Below are positions 42,434-50,490 of a stretch of 64,000 nucleotides of DNA, piece by piece. How positions within the stretch are numbered: the first letter of the stretch is position 1; every line of letters starts with the position of its first letter. The stretch covers positions 62,001-126,000 of the forward strand of contig JAOZHR010000031.1 in the NCBI GenBank assembly GCA_026014805.1. The letters are read 5' to 3'. Origin of the DNA: Candidatus Bathyarchaeota archaeon (GTDB taxonomy: Archaea; Thermoproteota; Bathyarchaeia; Bathyarchaeales; SOJC01). Made by a program: the position numbers and the translations under genes. A model generated the notes under the pieces. That model searched no databases. It was not told the origin of the DNA and saw only the letters and a program-made list of their open reading frames with translations.

Positions 42434-43135
42434 TTATTGATGGAGAATCCTGTGTCGATATGTGACAGCTACTACAACACCCATTGTTGAAGCAATCTTG
42501 ATGATAACACTGCTGTATGGAATAAGCTGAGGAACGATGATGATTGAGACTACTACAAATAGAACCGAAATGATTTTTGATCTGTATCCGCTACCGAAAG
42601 CTGTCTCATAAATTTCCTTAAAGGTGCCAAAGAGTCCTTTGATCGCTCCTAAAAGCGTAAATCCAAAATCCAGAAGCCATGTTATGTTAAAAACCAAAGG
42701 AAAGAGTGCACCGAGTTGATGACGGAATAACATAGTGATTGCAGGTAGAAATATGACAAAGACAAACCCTGCGATAAGAAATGCTGCCAACAATCCTTCT
42801 CTCTTGTAGAATTGAGAGAATACTAATTCAAATCCAGCCATGAATTTCGCCATGCTTAGTGAGATGAAAAAGATGACTATATTGACAAATCCAGACACTG
42901 CCCATAGAGCAGGAAATGGACCATAGTCTGGGAATGGAATCTGAAAAGCATAAGACCCTATGATTACGCCGAGGATGTGGCTCCAGATTTTGCTTAGACC
43001 TAGAACCTCGGACCAGAAATCGGAAAAAACTTCTGATATCATAGCATAAATGCATACGAAAAAGGTTGTTGCCAAGATAATTCGACCTGCAAACAAAACT
43101 TCAGGGAGAAAAAGAACTTCAGTAATCAATTGCAT
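42434..43135 (-). CDS. Multi-pass membrane protein of unknown function
   Basis: A 233-residue protein with about six membrane helices and few charges, among them FFVCIYAMISEVFSDF at the N-terminus and KIISVLFVVVSIIIVPQLI near the C-terminus. No transporter signature was recognised. It is the first gene outside the integrated element. A 16-nt alternating tract (43213-43228) lies 78 bp upstream. Confidence 0.65.
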   Translation of the reverse strand: MQLITEVLFLPEVLFAGRIILATTFFVCIYAMISEVFSDFWSEVLGLSKIWSHILGVIIGSYAFQIPFPDYGPFPALWAVSGFVNIVIFFISLSMAKFMAGFELVFSQFYKREGLLAAFLIAGFVFVIFLPAITMLFRHQLGALFPLVFNITWLLDFGFTLLGAIKGLFGTFKEIYETAFGSGYRSKIISVLFVVVSIIIVPQLIPYSSVIIKIASTMGVVVAVTYRHRILHQ

Positions 43136-43248
43136 CTTTGGTCTCCGCCTATTGACTACAAGATTGAGTACTGAAAACAGCTTCTAATAAATTCTGTCCT
43201 GATATGCATAAAATGTGCGCGCATGCATTTTGGGATACATGTGCGAAG

Positions 43249-43716
43249 TTAGCTTTTCATAACAGCTTTGCATATCGTGTTGAAGTCTTCTTCTGTAATT
43301 CTGATTATGGAAACTTGAACATATTGATTCCACGTTCCTCCTTTGTCTGCAATAAAAACTATGTCGTCTATGAAATTAGGTTTAATCCATTTGGCTTTGT
43401 CTTCGATTTCCTTAGTTGAAAATGAGATTCGTGGAGGATTTTTGCTTTCATGGATTATTCTGAGATTGATTCTGTAAGGAAATAGAAATCTGCGTTTGCC
43501 TTTAGTCCAACCGATGTCTTCTTCGCTAAAGTAGTGCTTACCTACAAATTCCGCTACTGCAACGAATTTCCCACCATGAGTATAGACTACAGCCTTGTCA
43601 CCGCTTTCAAGGAACTTTTTCAATGTTACATAATATCTAGCGTCCATACCCCATACGCTATTTTTTCTACAGATTTCCCAATTATCAGGTGATGTTGAAA
43701 TACACCAGTATCTCAC
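43249..43716 (-). CDS. EVE-domain protein
   Basis: A 155-residue EVE-domain protein. It begins MRYWCISTSPDNWEICRKN, has FLESGDKAVVYTHGGKFVAV (the GD-x-V-Y strand), and ends VSIIRITEEDFNTICKAV. EVE domains bind modified bases in DNA or RNA and often accompany modification-dependent restriction enzymes. A 16-nt alternating tract (43213-43228) lies 20 nt beyond its stop. Confidence 0.75.
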   Translation of the reverse strand: MRYWCISTSPDNWEICRKNSVWGMDARYYVTLKKFLESGDKAVVYTHGGKFVAVAEFVGKHYFSEEDIGWTKGKRRFLFPYRINLRIIHESKNPPRISFSTKEIEDKAKWIKPNFIDDIVFIADKGGTWNQYVQVSIIRITEEDFNTICKAVMKS

Positions 43717-43780
43717 AATTATCCCAGATACGGCTTATGAGCGACCTCATATAATATTTTTAAACAACTATTTCTAACAC

Positions 43781-43796
43781 TGCGCGCGCGTACGCA
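43781..43796. repeat. Alternating purine/pyrimidine tract
   Basis: TGCGCGCGCGTACGCA, 16 nt of perfect alternation, 6 nt beyond the stop of the coiled-coil transglutaminase-like gene. Confidence 0.65.
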
Positions 43797-43802
43797 CTGT
43801 TT

Positions 43803-44954
43803 CTATCTACTATACATCCACACGAGGTATTCACTTGTTGATGAAAACGTCTTGTCCATGTAATCAGAAAAGACACGATAGACGTAAACATCGCTTCCCA
43901 TCGAAGGTTTCCAATAATCCAACCAGTTGTTGATTTCAGTAGTAATGTCGTTAAATTCTATGTCACCCCAGAAATCGTGGCTGTAATAGTTTCCAGCAGG
44001 ATCGAAAATAACTAATTTGTCCCCTGAAACGAGGATCTGAACAGCTAGATGTGCTGAAGTTGAGCTAGATATCCCGATACACTCTATCCAGTTTAGTGAA
44101 CAGTACGATCTTATCAGAGAGCAAAGAAGTATTGCTTGGTCTTCACAATCTCCTTTCTGGAGATCTAATGTTTCATTTGCGAATTGCCACATTTCTGTTG
44201 AATAAGATACCCCGCCTGAAGGATCATAAGGAAGCACTGGATATAGCCCGTCATACCTATATTCTATGTTATCTACAACCCATTGATACATTGCTTTGAC
44301 ATCATCCCAGAATTCGTTCCAATCAGAAGTGTTGCTCCATCCCCCAGTTATGTCCAGTACTGTTACAATAACGCTTGAATCTTGAGGAGTCACGAAAGAT
44401 TCTACATCGGGGTGATTTCGTCTTTGATTGATTTCGTCCCTTAGATTTTGGTCTGCTGTGACATATCTGTTGTATTCGTCTTCCAGAGAGGTATATTGAG
44501 ACTGTAAATTATTATATTGTAACAGCAACGTATTGTACTGCTGTTCGAGTGTCAGATAATCTTGATATTCTAGCAGTAGTGTGTCGTAGTCTCCTTGGAG
44601 TTGTGTGTATTGCTTGTTCAGAATCGCATGAGTTTCAAACAAACTTGTGTGAGTTGTGTTCAGATCTAGGAAAGTAGTCTCAAGGTTTGTGTAGTTAGCT
44701 CCTAAGGTTGAATATGAAGACTGAAGATTGGCAAAATCATCGAGCAGACTGGTGTACTGAATTTGAAGAGTGGTGTGGTTATTTGAAAGCGAATTATGGA
44801 TAGATTCTAAGGCTTCATACTCATTTTCTAAGGCTTCGTAATTGGAAGTGAGAGACAAGTGTTCTCTATTCAGAACGAAATAGAAGATTGACTGAACTGA
44901 AATTATAGCAATCAAAACAGAGCACAAAATGTACCATTTGTTCAAATTTTTCAT
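43803..44954 (-). CDS. Membrane-anchored coiled-coil transglutaminase-like protein
   Basis: A 383-residue protein. It has one N-terminal helix (WYILCSVLIAIISVQSIFYF), a long coiled coil with repeated 'QYTSLLDDFANLQSSYSTL'-type heptads (~40-180), then a transglutaminase core. The core's Cys is in LQKGDCEDQAILLCSLI, His in STSAHLAVQILV and Asp in LVIFDPAGNYY. It is probably exposed outside the cell. ATG 44954 begins directly before the helix. Two smaller relatives occur at 36734 and 56065. Confidence 0.8.
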   Translation of the reverse strand: MKNLNKWYILCSVLIAIISVQSIFYFVLNREHLSLTSNYEALENEYEALESIHNSLSNNHTTLQIQYTSLLDDFANLQSSYSTLGANYTNLETTFLDLNTTHTSLFETHAILNKQYTQLQGDYDTLLLEYQDYLTLEQQYNTLLLQYNNLQSQYTSLEDEYNRYVTADQNLRDEINQRRNHPDVESFVTPQDSSVIVTVLDITGGWSNTSDWNEFWDDVKAMYQWVVDNIEYRYDGLYPVLPYDPSGGVSYSTEMWQFANETLDLQKGDCEDQAILLCSLIRSYCSLNWIECIGISSSTSAHLAVQILVSGDKLVIFDPAGNYYSHDFWGDIEFNDITTEINNWLDYWKPSMGSDVYVYRVFSDYMDKTFSSTSEYLVWMYSR

Positions 44955-45124
44955 CTTCCTTGTTAGGAAAGACAATTCACCATATATTAAAGCTCTGCGC
45001 ACGCCCTTCACTTTGAGAGATTTTGTGGGAGTCTCCGATATTGAGAGCTTGGGGCCTTATGTCAAAACCCAGTGGAGAGACTACCAAGGAAAATTCTTGA
45101 AAAAAGGATCTGAGATAACGCATG

Positions 45125-45499
45125 TCAATCTTTGAAATGTGCTAGTAAAAGAAAGATTAGAAAGAGCAAACCTAGAATTCCAACCACCATAATAATAGGA
45201 TTATTAGTTGCAGCAGCAATTACAGGTATAACGATGCTTCCTCCAATCAAGAGCGCAATAATGAAAGTAGCTATTAAGGCATTTGTCAGAGACCTAGGAA
45301 ATTCCTTCTTCTTGCTAGTTCTTTTTCGCTCTGCTTCTTTCTCTGTAGCTTTTTGCCTTTGGTACCAAAATGGTTCTTTAGGTAGGGATATGCATTCATG
45401 GTTTTCCGGAAGCCTGTGTTTAGCACAGAAACTTAGACTACAATAAGGACATGCAAAGGGAAGAGGGACCTCTTCACCACACAATTCACATTTTGTCAT
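45125..45499 (-). CDS. AN1-type zinc finger membrane protein
   Basis: A 124-residue protein. Residues 4-36 are an AN1 zinc finger (C4, C7, C17, C20, C25, H28, H34, C36). Then comes a basic linker and two membrane helices (ALIATFIIALLIGGSIVIPV and IIMVVGILGLLFLIFLLLAH). Archaeal proteins of this layout are known but not characterised. Confidence 0.85.
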   Translation of the reverse strand: MTKCELCGEEVPLPFACPYCSLSFCAKHRLPENHECISLPKEPFWYQRQKATEKEAERKRTSKKKEFPRSLTNALIATFIIALLIGGSIVIPVIAAATNNPIIMVVGILGLLFLIFLLLAHFKD

Positions 45500-45678
45500 G
45501 GTTTACTATCAGACTTTGTTGTATGCTGCTTCACATTATATGACTATTGTAGAATAAATGTTGCTCGTTTTAAAATCAGTTGAAAAGCAAACCTTCGTAG
45601 AGAATGAAGACTATTGGACGACATTCAGTTTATAGGACTTCTGATGGTGAGTATTCGAAGCTTCCAGAACGGAAATGA

Positions 45679-46767
45679 TTATAGGTTCAGATTTTTTTGT
45701 CCCTTGTCAGATTTGAGATTTGACACTCGTACACCTACTAATCTTACCTTTTTATTCTCTTGAAGATATTTCTGAGCAAGCTCTTCAGCTGTTTTTTGCA
45801 GCTCTTGCAGAAAATTTGTGAAGAAGGGCAAAGTCTTTCCGTGAGTGAAAGTTTGAAAGTTTCCGAACCTAATCTTAACCGTGACCGTTTTGAAAAGTAT
45901 CCCATATTTGACAGCTCTTTCATGGATTCTTTGGCATGTATCGTTTATTCTTTTCAAGATGATATCTTGATCACTTGTATTTGTCGCAAAGGTACTTTCA
46001 TGGCCTATAGATTTTCTCATCCCTTTTCTATTTCCAACTTCTGATACGTAGATACCATGTGCCCATTGATGAAAGCGTCTTCCCATGACTCCTAACTTGT
46101 CAATAAGTATAGAAACGTCAAATGCTGCCAAATCACCTATTGTTCTGATTCCCAACTTGTTCAATTTGCTTTCTGTTTTCTCGCCTATCCATAACATTCT
46201 TCTCACAGGTAATGGAGCTAAAAAACTCTCCACATTGTCTTCAGTGACAACAGTCAAACCATCAGGTTTTTTGAAATCGCTGGCAATCTTGGCTACAAGC
46301 TTGTTTGGTGCAATACCTATAGAACAAGTTAGCCTTTCATTCCATAACACATCGTATTTTATGCATATTGCAAGTTGAGTTGCTTCTTCAAAGTCTTCCA
46401 CTTTTGAACTGATGTCAAGAAAAGCCTCATCAAAACCCCATTGCTGAAACTTCTCAGAATAGTTTCTCAAAATAGCCATGAGTCTCCTAGACACTTCTTT
46501 ATATAATGAATAGTTGGATCTTACATAGATAGCGTTTGGACAAAGCTGCCAAGCTCTTGAAATCGGCATACCTGAATGAACGCCGAATTTTCTAGCTTCA
46601 TAATTACAGGTTTTAACAACTCCTCTGCCTTTACCTTTATTCGGATCAGCGCCTACAACAACTGGCTTACCTTTGAACTCTGGATGTTCTCTCTCTTCTA
46701 TGGCAGAGAAGAAATGATCCATGTCAACATGAAGTATTATCCGTTTATCTTTAGACGAAATTTTCAT
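45679..46767 (-). CDS. dinB: DNA polymerase IV (Y-family)
   Basis: A 362-residue translesion polymerase. Motifs are LHVDMDHFFSAIEE (first catalytic Asp), the FDEAFLDIS catalytic pair near residue 105, TCSIGIAPNKLVAKIASDFK near 145, and a little-finger domain from ~240. Its start overlaps the upstream nuclease-like gene by 17 bp, so they are expressed together. It bypasses lesions in template DNA. Confidence 0.93.
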   Translation of the reverse strand: MKISSKDKRIILHVDMDHFFSAIEEREHPEFKGKPVVVGADPNKGKGRGVVKTCNYEARKFGVHSGMPISRAWQLCPNAIYVRSNYSLYKEVSRRLMAILRNYSEKFQQWGFDEAFLDISSKVEDFEEATQLAICIKYDVLWNERLTCSIGIAPNKLVAKIASDFKKPDGLTVVTEDNVESFLAPLPVRRMLWIGEKTESKLNKLGIRTIGDLAAFDVSILIDKLGVMGRRFHQWAHGIYVSEVGNRKGMRKSIGHESTFATNTSDQDIILKRINDTCQRIHERAVKYGILFKTVTVKIRFGNFQTFTHGKTLPFFTNFLQELQKTAEELAQKYLQENKKVRLVGVRVSNLKSDKGQKNLNL

Positions 46768-47371
46768 ATTGATGGTCCTCTACTAAGAATCTGTTAAGAT
46801 CAAAGGAAACAATCCTTACTCTGATCAGTCGAAGCGGAACACCCTTTGCTATCAAGTCGTTGTACGTTTTCTTCTGTTTATCCATCAACTTCGCATTACG
46901 ACCACATTTAATCTCAATAATTTCCAAGTCGCCTTCAACGATTGGCAACTTGAAGACATTTCCTTGTTTCAGAGTTCCAATTCGCAATCTTGCTATAGAA
47001 GGACAAGCATTTTCTTTTATTCTCCTTATTTTTCCTGTTCCTTTAAGCTTCAATAATAAGCCATCAGGAGTACAATGGTTCTGCTCTAAAATGCCAACGG
47101 CGCTGGCATATTTGGAAAGAAGCTCCCTGTTTGCATAGAAACCATGAATTATAAAGTCCTCTCTGAAATAATCAAATTTGAAAAGCTTCGTGTTAAAAAT
47201 CCATGCATGTTGTTTGTAGTCATTTCTGCTGAGCACAACATAATCCCAATCCTCTTTTTTGATTAGCCTCGGAGCCAGTTTATTTCGTACAAAACTCCTT
47301 GCCAACTGCTCGCCAATAGCTCCTTTCAAGCCATTATATTCAAGATGTTTAAACCGATACTGCAAAGCCAA
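46751..47371 (-). CDS. PD-(D/E)XK nuclease-like protein, partner of DinB
   Basis: A 206-residue protein. The start GLKGAIGEQLARSFVRNKLA, TPDGLLLKLKG (the PD motif, ~residue 122) and DLEIIEIKCGRNAKL (E-x-K, ~172) give the complete restriction-endonuclose-like core in order. A final strand LRLIRVRIVSFDLNRF follows. It begins at TTG 47371 and overlaps dinB by 17 bp. Co-expression with a translesion polymerase suggests a repair nuclease; this is inference. Confidence 0.65.
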   Translation of the reverse strand: MALQYRFKHLEYNGLKGAIGEQLARSFVRNKLAPRLIKKEDWDYVVLSRNDYKQHAWIFNTKLFKFDYFREDFIIHGFYANRELLSKYASAVGILEQNHCTPDGLLLKLKGTGKIRRIKENACPSIARLRIGTLKQGNVFKLPIVEGDLEIIEIKCGRNAKLMDKQKKTYNDLIAKGVPLRLIRVRIVSFDLNRFLVEDHQYENFV

Positions 47372-47432
47372 CGCCTAACCAATTGAAAGTCTATAACACT
47401 TTTGAGCTACACTTGGAACATTTTCACTCATT

Positions 47433-47549
47433 CTATATCACACAAATCATACAGACTCTAGTTTTGCAGTTTGGACATTCATAACTGATAGCAACTTGTT
47501 TTTTACACTGAGAACATTCTCTGAGTATTGTGCCGGTTTTTGCTGTCAT
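47433..47549 (-). CDS. 38-residue zinc-ribbon peptide
   Basis: A tiny gene with a good ribosome site (GAGGT, 6 nt before ATG 47549). It encodes three Cys pairs: RECSQC, YECPNC and VCMIC. Small double-zinc-ribbon peptides of this kind occur in archaea (similar to the zinc-ribbon RNA-binding group). Stop TAG 47433. Confidence 0.6.
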   Translation of the reverse strand: MTAKTGTILRECSQCKKQVAISYECPNCKTRVCMICVI

Positions 47550-47804
47550 TTTAGAACCTCAAGTGAACATGGAAGGCTTGCGATTCACGGCGTGCATTTG
47601 TGAAGGAAGGCCATCAATGGGCTTGAGTCTCACATTCACTAAGAGAGCGATGAACCGCAAGCACTGAAATACTCAGCAGAATTTCTATTTAATGGCTGTG
47701 AGGCAACGAATACTTAGAAAAGTGGAGAGTAGAGTGAAAGTTAGAGCTTTTTAAGAGAGCTGTTATAGAGTTTTGCACAAGATGAAGCTGAGTTGAAAGA
47801 ATAC

Positions 47805-47948
47805 ATGTGCGTAGAAGTCAAACATCACAAGGATGTAGCCAAAACAATTGAGCAATTTCAAAAGAATGGTCGGAATCTCCACACCTATCAAGTGACTGGT
47901 CGTGACATCTGGATCAATCATTACTTGCTGTTTGAGAAGGGCAATTGA
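47805..47948 (+). CDS. Small hypothetical protein
   Basis: A 47-residue open frame, CVEVKHHKDVAKTIEQFQKN, then GRNLHTYQVTGRDIWINHYL. Residue composition and the helix-strand pattern look protein-like, but no ribosome site is obvious, and a TTG four codons upstream is another possible start. It is alone on this strand between two minus-strand genes. Confidence 0.4.
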   Translation: MCVEVKHHKDVAKTIEQFQKNGRNLHTYQVTGRDIWINHYLLFEKGN

Positions 47949-47983
47949 GAAGAATAGTCAACTCATTATCCTCTTCTTTCTTT

Positions 47984-48062
47984 GACTTTCTACTTTGTAA
48001 CTAAGGGAAAATCTTAGAATTTTATATTTCCTAGACTAGGTTATAAAGTAGAAACTTAGAAT
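47984..48062. repeat. Inverted-repeat element, copy A
   Basis: TTTCTACTTTGTAACTAAG and, about 45 bp on, CTAGGTTATAAAGTAGAAAC form imperfect inverted arms. The core GGAAAATCTTAGAAT lies between. Closely related to 51249-51334 and partly to 49920-49946. It borders the isochorismatase stop. Confidence 0.55.
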
Positions 48063-48589
48063 ATTACTTCACTTTCGTTCTTCAGAACTACGAAGAATCC
48101 ACTCAGGACATTGTTATGATGCTCGATTATCTGTTCTGCTGTGAGAATTGAAGAATCCCAGGTACTATGAGAATCCTTAACTAAGATGACTTCATAACCT
48201 AGATTAAAGGCACTACGACAAGTAGTGTCAATGCAGTACTCTGTCTGTAAACCTACAACAACCAGTTTCTTGATGCCTCTAGATTTTAATTCATCATTCA
48301 GATTTGTTTTATGAAAGGCGTCAGGAGTTCTCTTTTGAATCACAACATCATCTTGCATCGGTTCTATAGAAGGATGAATTCGCCAACCAGCAGTACCATA
48401 CTCGTCTGGATCGCCGCTACCGCCATTATTTTGGATAAACACAATAGGTATTGATGACCTTGCCTTAGAAATTAGGTTTTTCGCTTTCTTCAAAAGTTCA
48501 TTTCCTTTGTAGATTGGATTAGGTTCCGAGAAATTCCCTACTTGCATATCCATGATTAACAACGCAGCATTTGTCATTTGTTTCATCAT
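48056..48589 (-). CDS. Isochorismatase-family cysteine hydrolase
   Basis: A 177-residue hydrolase with the full triad: Asp in LLIMDMQVGNF, Lys in VIQKRTPDAF and Cys in VGLQTEYCIDTTCRSA. The family covers nicotinamidase, isochorismatase and various amidases; nothing decides among them here. The last codons overlap copy A of an inverted-repeat element. Confidence 0.85.
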   Translation of the reverse strand: MMKQMTNAALLIMDMQVGNFSEPNPIYKGNELLKKAKNLISKARSSIPIVFIQNNGGSGDPDEYGTAGWRIHPSIEPMQDDVVIQKRTPDAFHKTNLNDELKSRGIKKLVVVGLQTEYCIDTTCRSAFNLGYEVILVKDSHSTWDSSILTAEQIIEHHNNVLSGFFVVLKNESEVIF

Positions 48590-48747
48590 TTTTGATTATC
48601 CTTACATATTGCATATAAATCTCTCTTCTGTCTCCTCAGCCTCTCAGTTCCCAATAGTCTCCCTATAGTGGTGGCTTGAACACATTCGAATGCTTAAACA
48701 AATGATCCTCATAACGTTTAAGTAATTCTTCTTTGTGTAGTCCAACT

Positions 48748-49143
48748 ATGGTATTTTCTAGTATAGATGAAAACAAGAAATCTAAACAGGAATTATTTAA
48801 AATTCCAGAAGAATTCAAGATAGATTTCTTAAAACGGGAGATTAGAGTTGAAGTCAAAGATGCATCTATTGAGAAACTATCATTGTCTAAAATTATTTCG
48901 AAAGCCAATAGAATACAGTCTCGTGAACTTTTAGAAGAAATAGCAGAATATTATGCCAAAAATAGGTGGTTTCTTGCTGCAGGCAACATATATGAGCTTG
49001 TAGGAAGAACTGAGTCGCTTCGAAAAGCAGAAAAATGCTACGCAGGAGGAGAAAACTATCTTTCAGCTATAAGAGTCTGTAGAACCATTGGAACTCCTGA
49101 AGCATTGAAAAGGGCTAATGATTACAACTGTAGAACATGTTAA
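48748..49143 (+). CDS. Helical protein of unknown function
   Basis: A 131-residue protein. An acidic/basic N-terminal part is followed by repeated helices (LLEEIAEYYAKNRWFLAAGN, then YELVGRTESLRKAEKCYAGG) with a TPR-like look. It ends in YNCRTC. ATG 48748 has only weak upstream support, and ATG 48733 is possible. A membrane-trafficking TPR-like role cannot be claimed. Confidence 0.5.
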   Translation: MVFSSIDENKKSKQELFKIPEEFKIDFLKREIRVEVKDASIEKLSLSKIISKANRIQSRELLEEIAEYYAKNRWFLAAGNIYELVGRTESLRKAEKCYAGGENYLSAIRVCRTIGTPEALKRANDYNCRTC

Positions 49144-49172
49144 GAGTTCTTCCTGCAAAACTACCCATTATT

Positions 49173-49787
49173 TCATGTTTGTATAGTTTCAGATTTAAGT
49201 AGATGTAAAGGTTCCCAATAGCCTTTTCTGGCCAGCTCAAGGCTTTGTTGAAGAGTAAGCATTATGCCAAGCTCATTAGGGTTCTTGTCTCTCCACTCAT
49301 CTACATGCCCAGAAGAAGTGAAGAAATTTATGTAAGGGCAAAGAGTTGTGATACAAGGACCTTCACCCTCTTTGCTGGCACCCAACCACATGACGGTAGA
49401 TGAAGGCTCCATAAAATCGATAGTTCCTTGAGACACCTTTATTCTTATTTGTTGATCGCAATGAAAACATGAAGAATCGATTTCTATCGGCAGAAAAAAA
49501 CCTTCAATCAAAGCGTCAAGAGTGCAGGCTACGTAAACCTGTCTTCCGCTTGGAATCAAAACTCTATGACGAGTTTTGTAATCTACTTGACCAAAAATTT
49601 TCTTGCCTTTATAGATTTCCTGAAAATATGCTTTCAACTGCGGCTCTTTTAGACACTTCTTAATATATTCTTGAAGAAGGTCACCATACTCGCCTAAAGT
49701 CTGTGGAATCTGGCTTAGACGATCCAACACCCGAAGCCTTGCTCCAAGGTTAGGTAGGATTTGAATCGAGTATGAGCTATTAGACAT
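49173..49787 (-). CDS. Organomercurial lyase (MerB) family protein
   Basis: A 204-residue MerB-like protein. The catalytic residues of MerB are all visible: Cys and Asp in VACTLDALIEGFF (matching C96/D99) and Cys in TTLCPYINFFTSS (matching C159). The FFxS and W motifs follow. MerB breaks carbon-mercury bonds. GAGGT 8 nt upstream supports ATG 49787. No mercuric reductase is nearby, so the physiological role is uncertain. Confidence 0.75.
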   Translation of the reverse strand: MSNSSYSIQILPNLGARLRVLDRLSQIPQTLGEYGDLLQEYIKKCLKEPQLKAYFQEIYKGKKIFGQVDYKTRHRVLIPSGRQVYVACTLDALIEGFFLPIEIDSSCFHCDQQIRIKVSQGTIDFMEPSSTVMWLGASKEGEGPCITTLCPYINFFTSSGHVDEWRDKNPNELGIMLTLQQSLELARKGYWEPLHLLKSETIQT

Positions 49788-49968
49788 AGAACTCAACCTC
49801 AAAGTAACTCAAGGTTATCTCTTCTCTTAAAGATTGATGCTAGTGGTCAAGTCTACTTGGCTACCCTTTCAAACATTGCCGCCGCGTGCGCATTTTAAGA
49901 TTTATTAGAAATTCAAATTAGTTTAGAAAGTAGAAACTTAGAAACCTCTACTGTAGGTATAGAGTTCA

Positions 49969-50041
49969 TCAACTACAACATGAACAGCAAGAAGCTTCAG
50001 CTTTCACTTTCTTTTTCTTTGACTTGTTTCTTTTCTTCCAT
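49969..50041 (-). CDS. Possible broken Lys/Cys-rich peptide
   Basis: ATG 50041 has a strong GAGGTGA five bases upstream, but its frame gives only 14 charged residues before TGA at 49997. The +1 frame across the same DNA continues to KVKAEASCCSCCS and TGA 49969. One missing base in the A-rich run would join the two parts into a ~23-residue peptide with two CC pairs. It is divergent from the cysteine-rich PadR regulator. Confidence 0.3.
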
Positions 50042-50060
50042 CTCAATCACCTCTGATTTG

Positions 50061-50112
50061 TTGGATGTCCTATATTGTGCTAAGGAAATATATAAATGTA
50101 TAGGACGCCCAA
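50061..50112. promoter_or_regulatory. Palindromic operator flanking a TATA box (PadR target)
   Basis: TTGGATGTCCTATA (50061-50074) and TATAGGACGCCCAA (50099-50112) are inverted copies matching at 12 of 14 bases. The TATA element AAATATATAAAT (50086-50097) lies between them. The PadR start is 10 bp beyond. A repressor bound to both arms would block the promoter. Confidence 0.7.
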
Positions 50113-50121
50113 TATTAAACT

Positions 50122-50454
50122 ATGAACAAGAAATGCTGCCCAGCGCCTCCGAAATGTTGTGATATGCGTGGCATGCTGTCCTTCTACATACTCTGGGTTC
50201 TATCAAAAAAATCTATGAATGGACAAGAGATTGCTGAAGAGCTCGGGAAAAGAAGAGGTACGAAACCAACAGCAGGAACAATATATCCCGCGTTAAAAGA
50301 GCTTCGAAAAAAAGGACTGATAGAAATGGAAAGAAAGGGCAGAACAACCAACTACACGTTGACAAAGAATGGCAGAGAAGAAATGGAAAAAGCTTGCAGA
50401 TACTTCTGCAGTGCTTTTGGAGAGATTGTCCACGAATATGAGGAGAAACAATAG
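50122..50454 (+). CDS. PadR-family regulator with cysteine-rich N-terminus
   Basis: A 110-residue winged-helix protein of the PadR group (GMLSFYILWVLSKKSMNGQE, then TAGTIYPALKELRKKGLIE). Residues 5-14 contain two vicinal Cys pairs (KKCCPAPPKCC), unusual in this family and suggestive of sensing a thiophilic metal or metalloid. Its own promoter holds a matched palindrome, so it is probably autoregulated. It shares a transcript with the radical SAM gene. Confidence 0.85.
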   Translation: MNKKCCPAPPKCCDMRGMLSFYILWVLSKKSMNGQEIAEELGKRRGTKPTAGTIYPALKELRKKGLIEMERKGRTTNYTLTKNGREEMEKACRYFCSAFGEIVHEYEEKQ

Positions 50455-50490
50455 AAAAATTTCATGATCAACTTATGTACATGTGGTTCT

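Larger units (their letters stand above)
49803..50121. other. Intergenic region between MerB-like and PadR genes
   Basis: About 320 bp. It contains the alternating GCGTGCGCAT (49883-49892), a partial copy C of the inverted-repeat element (49905-49950), a short minus-strand peptide frame, and the PadR operator-promoter at its right end. Confidence 0.4.

Noticed and set aside
49980-50162. 60-codon plus-strand frame overlapping the PadR promoter
   Set aside because: It covers the operator and TATA box and overlaps the PadR start in another frame.
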